Shown in pieces: positions 59,792-64,000 of a stretch of 64,000 nucleotides of DNA. The stretch is from Mortierella alpina (taxonomy: Eukaryota > Mortierellomycota > Mortierellomycetes > Mortierellales > Mortierellaceae), in NCBI GenBank assembly GCA_029449245.1, contig JANATF010000017.1:1-64000 (forward strand). Reading direction: 5' to 3'. Made by a program: the position numbers and the translations under genes. Under the pieces are notes generated by a model. That model was not told where the DNA came from, made no database searches, and worked only from the letters and a program-made list of their open reading frames with translations. How positions within the stretch are numbered: position 1 is the stretch's first letter; each line of letters opens with the position of its first letter.

Positions 59792-61679
59792 ATAGCTCTC
59801 AGGCCAAGTGGACACAGACCGAGAGACAACACAGACAGAGGGACCCAACGGCTGGCTGGGACAGGGACTGGAGGAACAGACGGACAGACGGACAGACAGA
59901 CAGACTCCCACACATGCACACACACCACAGACACACACATGCTACCCCGGCCAGCCAAAGTCCAGTCCAGTCGACACGAAGACCCAGGGCTCCCCTTTTC
60001 TGCCCTTCTGTCTGCCCCTTCTCTTTTTGTCACCCTGTCTCTCTTGTCTCTCTCATCTCTCTCTCTCTTTCCATACGCACAACACTCACTCTCCCTCTCT
60101 CTCTCTCTCTTTTATTGTTTCTTCTATTTCATCAGTCCGTCAGTCCGTCAGTCCGTCAGTCCATCCTTCACTCCATTCCACTCCACCCACCCCCCCTTTG
60201 TCGCCGTCCTTGGCTCTAATCATCCCGCCATCCCGCTCTTCATCAACCTCGCCTCCTCTCTCCTTCTCATCTCTTGTTCTCAACACACAGCTGTGGCTCC
60301 CTGCCCTCCTCTCCCACTCGCTGACGACTATTCTCATTCTCCTCTGGACTTTCATTCACTCGGCCAATCAGCCTTGCAGTTTTTCAGTCTTTCTTTCATA
60401 CCCTCCTCATACATACAATACATACTTACATACACGCATACACACATCCTCACATTCATAACCCACCAACACAACGATCACTCACTCACTCACTCACTCA
60501 CTCACTCGCACGGGTCTGTCTCCTTGTCGCATCGTCCCTTGCCTGACAACCGAGTCTACCTTGCACATCCCTGCAACTTGATCCAGATCAAGAATCAAAG
60601 TAAGCTGCTGTACTGCCGGCGTCGTCTGTCAACTGCTGTACAGGAACACGGACCATCTTTGAATCACAACGCGCGGCCGATGCAGCACGATGTGCCAGCT
60701 CTGGAACATAGTGGACGAGAACAGACCTGTCGGATGAGCTTTTCCTTCCTGATCTCAAATTGACACTTTTTTCTGTTCCTTCCTATTTTTTCTGGCCTTG
60801 TTCTTTGACTCATCCCTTGGACCCGTCCTAAGCACCCTGCCGCTCTGTTCCGTGGTATCTTGTACGTGGTCGCTGTATCCGTCCGTTGCTCTCGCTCCGA
60901 GTTGCCTTCACTCGCCTCTTTTTTTTTTGTACAGTGCTTGCGTGAAAGAGCCCTTTGCTCTCGCTCTTCACCTCGTTCGTCACTTCAGCCCGTACTCCCT
61001 ACACACCCGTTCGCTCAGCTCGGAGGCTGGGATCGTCTTGCGTTGTCCCTCGCGCCGCTGGGCCTTGGTTTTCTCAACAAACTGCACTAAAGTCGCGGTA
61101 TTGTGAGGTATGCATTATATATCCCGCCGCTCTATCCGTCAGGACGCGTGATTGTGTCTTGTCTACTTCTTCATTAAGAATGACAGGGGCCAGGGGTCAA
61201 GTCTGTGGTTACTTCTGTTGCAAGCACAACATTGCCAATTTGCAACGAGCGCCATGCCTGCAGCACTTTGCAACGCACCCGTCCTCTCTCTTTGACCGAT
61301 GTTTTGCCTAGTGCACGCCCCTCCTCCCCCACGCAGCCCCTTGCCATGCTGCCTCCTCCTCCTCCCCTTCTTCCCCTTCTCCTGCCCTCCCCGTCCTCGC
61401 CTCCTCCTTCTTTAATATGCCTTGGAGTTATGTCTTTTCCTTGATTTATTTTCCGTTGCACCTTTTTGGCTGTGCTGTGCTATCAAGGAAGCGTAATGGC
61501 TCTGTAGCAACAACCCCTTCTGCAGCACATCTCACGACCGTACCTTTGCGCAACACGACGTGACATACTCTAACTTCAAATCTTCTTTTCTTCCCTTCTA
61601 GAGTATCACCTACCAAAGCGCAAAAAGTGGCTGGACCCCTTGCTGCACTCTTCGTGATAGTCTTCTCCCATCGCGGATT
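57261..61679. other. 4.4-kb region with low-complexity leaders and microsatellites
   Basis: Contains the divergent upstream regions of the bZIP and Myb-repeat genes. Visible features: an A run of 20 at 58733-58752, GA/GC-rich microsatellite around 59748-59791, GACAGACG units near 59880-59905, four CAGTCCGT units near 60133-60163, and a CACT microsatellite at about 60480-60507. 59980-60500 is strongly C/T-rich. A good acceptor (TTCTAG, ending 61600) suggests a 5'-leader intron of the Myb-repeat gene; a donor GTAAGC at 60600 is one candidate. No further gene is firmly supported. Confidence 0.45.
59008..59469 (+). CDS. Candidate small secreted or membrane-anchored protein (weak)
   Basis: A single open frame of 153 codons. 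After a short basic start it has a hydrophobic run, GFLSTLSIAIALVCTTQISS, that resembles a signal peptide, then non-repetitive sequence with LAPEGFAWPNVELASVGAIS. No family recognised. The ATG choice is unclear (59008 or one of several in the next 20 codons), and an overlapping frame of similar length exists, so it may be chance within the long leader region. Confidence 0.2.
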   Translation: MRPARVRGLLGIIMMAPRGMCPRGFLSTLSIAIALVCTTQISSLAPEGFAWPNVELASVGAISEVSERGICKSEGHLRVPKSQNRPSKLLAPVGQRGISTRNKVRRHSDPQSHLGPVSASRGIVHSGPGPARLTSSSCCCSSLCFPSAPGHWR

Positions 61680-64000
61680 ATGTCAGTCGTCCCGTCTCTA
61701 GACTTGGAGTCCATGACAAACGTAGACCGTGCAATGACTTCGGCAAGGCTGCTCAAGGAAGAGCATGATTCCGTGCCTGCAATGAATGCCACCGACTCCA
61801 GTTCCTCGTCCTCGCCTCCTGTCACTCCGCCAACAAAGTCTCTAGGCGAGGATGTCAGGACATTAGTGCGCTCAAGCTTACCTTCACCACCGCCTTCATC
61901 ATCCTCGAGACACGTGCGCGCTTACAATCAACCGCCGATTTCGGACAACCATCAGAGTCTGCACCCAGATCAGGAGCAGGATCAGGATCAAGATCGTACT
62001 GGGTCAGGAATCGACAAAATTGCTCGGCGACTCTCTCCGCCCGCGGCCGCAGCGACTCGGCCGAGGTCATCCTCCGCGTCTCATGCAAACGCAGGAAGCG
62101 CCTCAGCAGGCGTAGTCAATAAGACCCATTCCTCCTCGAGTTCCTTGTCGTCCTCAGCTTCCAACCCCAACCTGCCTGCGACATTGACCAACAAGCACGT
62201 TGCCTTGGCAAAGACGAAAACATTGGGCCATCTGACCAGGAGCACCTCCTCGGAGGTCGACAACGAGGTAGCCAATGCTCTTGCTTCAGGACGGATCATT
62301 ATGAGCAAAACAGACTGGAAGGAGGAAGACGCACAGTTTCTGGTTCAGTTGATCGAGACACAATTCCCAAAGGGCAACATCATCTGGGACTGGGTGGGTC
62401 AGCAAATGACCAGTCGGGGCTTCACCAAGAACCAGTGCCGGTCCAAGTGGAAACGCATCCGTACCAAGGTCCTCCACGGCGGAGAACAACCCGTCGGCAG
62501 GGACAAGGACTCTCGGGATCACTATAAAGACCAGGAGCCGGATGAGCTTGTTGAAGAGGAAGAGGACGAGTTGGCTGATCCGCAGGAATACATGCAAGAA
62601 CACAGACAGGAGCCTCGGCGTTGGAACCATCGGCCAGACCAGAGACCAGACGCCACAAGAACCGTAGAAGCGGCCGCTTATCGCAAAGAACGACACTACT
62701 CTCCTTCCCAGCCATACGATCGGCACCACAACGATAGTTACTATTACGACGCTCCTGTTGAGCGCAGGGATGATCATCGTTTCCGGTCATCACCAGTGGA
62801 GCCACCAATGTCCTCATACCGCTCCTCGGCATCCTATCCACCCAGTCGACAGATCTTGGATCGGGTCTCGATCGAAGAGGATGAACTTTTGTCGGATGAT
62901 GATCTGGATGGTCGCCATGACCGCCCAATGGTCATGGATATCGCGCAGCGTGATTATTCAGATCGCGAGCACTCGCATAGTTCCCGCCCACACCTACAGC
63001 ACTATCGCCAACAGTCAAGCTCGACCCTCGTGCAGGAGGACTTTGCGGAGGAGTCGTCTCGGCCCATCCCAGCGATTGCTGCAACCCCGATCACCTTTGG
63101 CAAGATTGAGTGGAAGCCAGAGGATAGCGACTATCTCGTTCGTCTCATCGAGTCCAAATTCGCTTCGCGCAAAGTCGACTGGGCTTGGGTTTCCAAGCAG
63201 ATGGAGGGACGGGGATATGATCGAACACAGTGCAAGTCCCGTTGGTGGCGTGTCCAGCATCGACAGAATCAGTCGGGTCAGCATCCTGCACAGTCAAGCC
63301 ATCACGGTAGTACCAGTCAATTGTCTGTTCGTGGCAGACAGCGCCAGAGTTTCGACCCATCCGCTGGCGAATATGACTCAAGGCACAAGAGTACCATGTC
63401 GGATGTCGAGGGAGGGGAGGCCACGGTCGATGACCAGCGCTCATCGAGACAAGGATCAACTGCTGACCGCGAGAACACAAGGGGCCAATCCCAGTCGCCC
63501 TCGTTAATGGACTCGAGCACATCACGACCACAAAAAGGATTCGGGTTTACCAAGAGCAATGAAGCTCGTGAGGACGAGGATGGCCACGGTGGCGTGGAGG
63601 ATAGAGCATCCTCTCCTCGCGTGACCCGAGGACACGAGCACCAGAAGCACATCGAGTGGAAAGAGGAGGACAGCCAATACATGTACCGGATGATTGAGAA
63701 GGAGTTTCCGGTTGGAAATGTCGTCTGGAGTGTTATTGGCGAGAGGATGGCGAATCGGGGATATTCGCAGACACAGTGCATGTCCAAGTGGCGTCGGCAT
63801 CTCAAGAACAACAAACTGTCGCTTGACGGCACCAAGGCGAGTGCCAGCATGGAAATGGACATGGATATGGACATGGACCTAGACGGGTCTTTGACTAGCA
63901 CCCATTCTGAAAAAACACCTCGATCATTTGCGTTCAGGCAGCGCGCAGACGAAGAGCAGATCCTCAGCGAGGATCGGGATGAAGTTCCCAAGAGATACAA
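61680..64000 (+). CDS. Protein with three Myb/SANT-like repeats, partial (runs off the window)
   Basis: Open frame of 773 codons from the ATG at 61680 to the window edge without a stop or need for introns. The first ~200 residues are Ser/Pro-rich and disordered. Three related ~52-residue repeats start near residues 210, 475 and 657, each with the pattern W-K-x-E-D ... L/M-I-E ... W ... M-x-x-R-G-[FY] ... Q-C-x-S-[KR]-W. Key residues include W213, W478 and W660. This pattern fits Myb/SANT or trihelix-like DNA-binding helices. The linkers are long and charged. After repeat 3 comes a Met-Asp repeat (MEMDMDMDMD). Likely a chromatin or DNA-binding regulator. The upstream acceptor at 61600 suggests a spliced leader. 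Confidence 0.8.
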   Translation, partial: MSVVPSLDLESMTNVDRAMTSARLLKEEHDSVPAMNATDSSSSSSPPVTPPTKSLGEDVRTLVRSSLPSPPPSSSSRHVRAYNQPPISDNHQSLHPDQEQDQDQDRTGSGIDKIARRLSPPAAAATRPRSSSASHANAGSASAGVVNKTHSSSSSLSSSASNPNLPATLTNKHVALAKTKTLGHLTRSTSSEVDNEVANALASGRIIMSKTDWKEEDAQFLVQLIETQFPKGNIIWDWVGQQMTSRGFTKNQCRSKWKRIRTKVLHGGEQPVGRDKDSRDHYKDQEPDELVEEEEDELADPQEYMQEHRQEPRRWNHRPDQRPDATRTVEAAAYRKERHYSPSQPYDRHHNDSYYYDAPVERRDDHRFRSSPVEPPMSSYRSSASYPPSRQILDRVSIEEDELLSDDDLDGRHDRPMVMDIAQRDYSDREHSHSSRPHLQHYRQQSSSTLVQEDFAEESSRPIPAIAATPITFGKIEWKPEDSDYLVRLIESKFASRKVDWAWVSKQMEGRGYDRTQCKSRWWRVQHRQNQSGQHPAQSSHHGSTSQLSVRGRQRQSFDPSAGEYDSRHKSTMSDVEGGEATVDDQRSSRQGSTADRENTRGQSQSPSLMDSSTSRPQKGFGFTKSNEAREDEDGHGGVEDRASSPRVTRGHEHQKHIEWKEEDSQYMYRMIEKEFPVGNVVWSVIGERMANRGYSQTQCMSKWRRHLKNNKLSLDGTKASASMEMDMDMDMDLDGSLTSTHSEKTPRSFAFRQRADEEQILSEDRDEVPKRY

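Noticed and set aside
59666-60763. 365-codon frame over the C/T- and GA-rich region
   Set aside because: Translation is almost entirely microsatellite-derived (Arg-Glu, Ser-Leu and Thr-His runs) with no domain.

Overview
The window is the end of a chromosome of a filamentous, early-diverging fungus. The first 316 bases are a telomeric array of CCCTAAAAAA-type units. The rest combines spliceosomal introns of about 80-110 bp (GT-AG, two GC-AG), fungal housekeeping genes on both strands, polyglutamine and low-complexity regulators, and transposons. Protein style and gene structure suggest Mucoromycota, probably Mortierellomycotina; that assignment is inference, not shown by a marker gene.

Layout. 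1-2.4 kb: telomere and gene-poor subtelomere with a degenerate ~113-bp tandem repeat. 2.4-17.8 kb: a three-layer transposon nest. A chromodomain Ty3/Gypsy retrotransposon (element A, minus strand) is interrupted by a hAT DNA transposon (4084-8222) and by a second copy of the same retrotransposon in the opposite orientation (element B, 10348-15954). Every junction is marked by the expected target duplication (5, 8 and 5 bp). Removing the two insertions leaves A at 5607 bp, exactly the length of B. 17.8-24.3 kb: gene-poor DNA with degenerate long-period repeats and a short relict of the hAT family. From 24.3 kb the sequence is ordinary, gene-dense euchromatin: heat-shock-factor-type regulator, DsbA-like protein, ATP10, EME1, PCID2/THP1-like, prolyl-tRNA synthetase, ESF2, PPIL3-type cyclophilin, HMG-CoA synthase, a membrane protein of unknown function, EMG1/NEP1, an RPP14-like RNase P/MRP subunit, a CCDC6-like coiled-coil protein, an acidic secreted protein, a bZIP factor, and a protein with three Myb/SANT repeats that runs off the right edge.

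Gene models were built by hand. For each spliced gene, exon lengths sum to a multiple of three and the junctions restore family sequence. Several genes belong to RNA and ribosome biogenesis (ESF2, EMG1, RPP14-like, PPIL3, ProRS, PCID2). Three divergent pairs (EME1/PCID2, ESF2/PPIL3, EMG1/RPP14-like) share almost the same start-to-start spacing (367-368 bp), each with an A-tract near the middle.

The most notable biology is in the transposons. The hAT element has an apparently intact five-exon transposase and long inverted subterminal arrays of a 9-bp odd palindrome, and a short array-only derivative lies at 22.1-22.4 kb. The retrotransposon carries a canonical -1 frameshift signal between gag and pol, and a primer-binding region that matches its own LTR rather than a tRNA, which points to Tf1/sushi-like self-priming.
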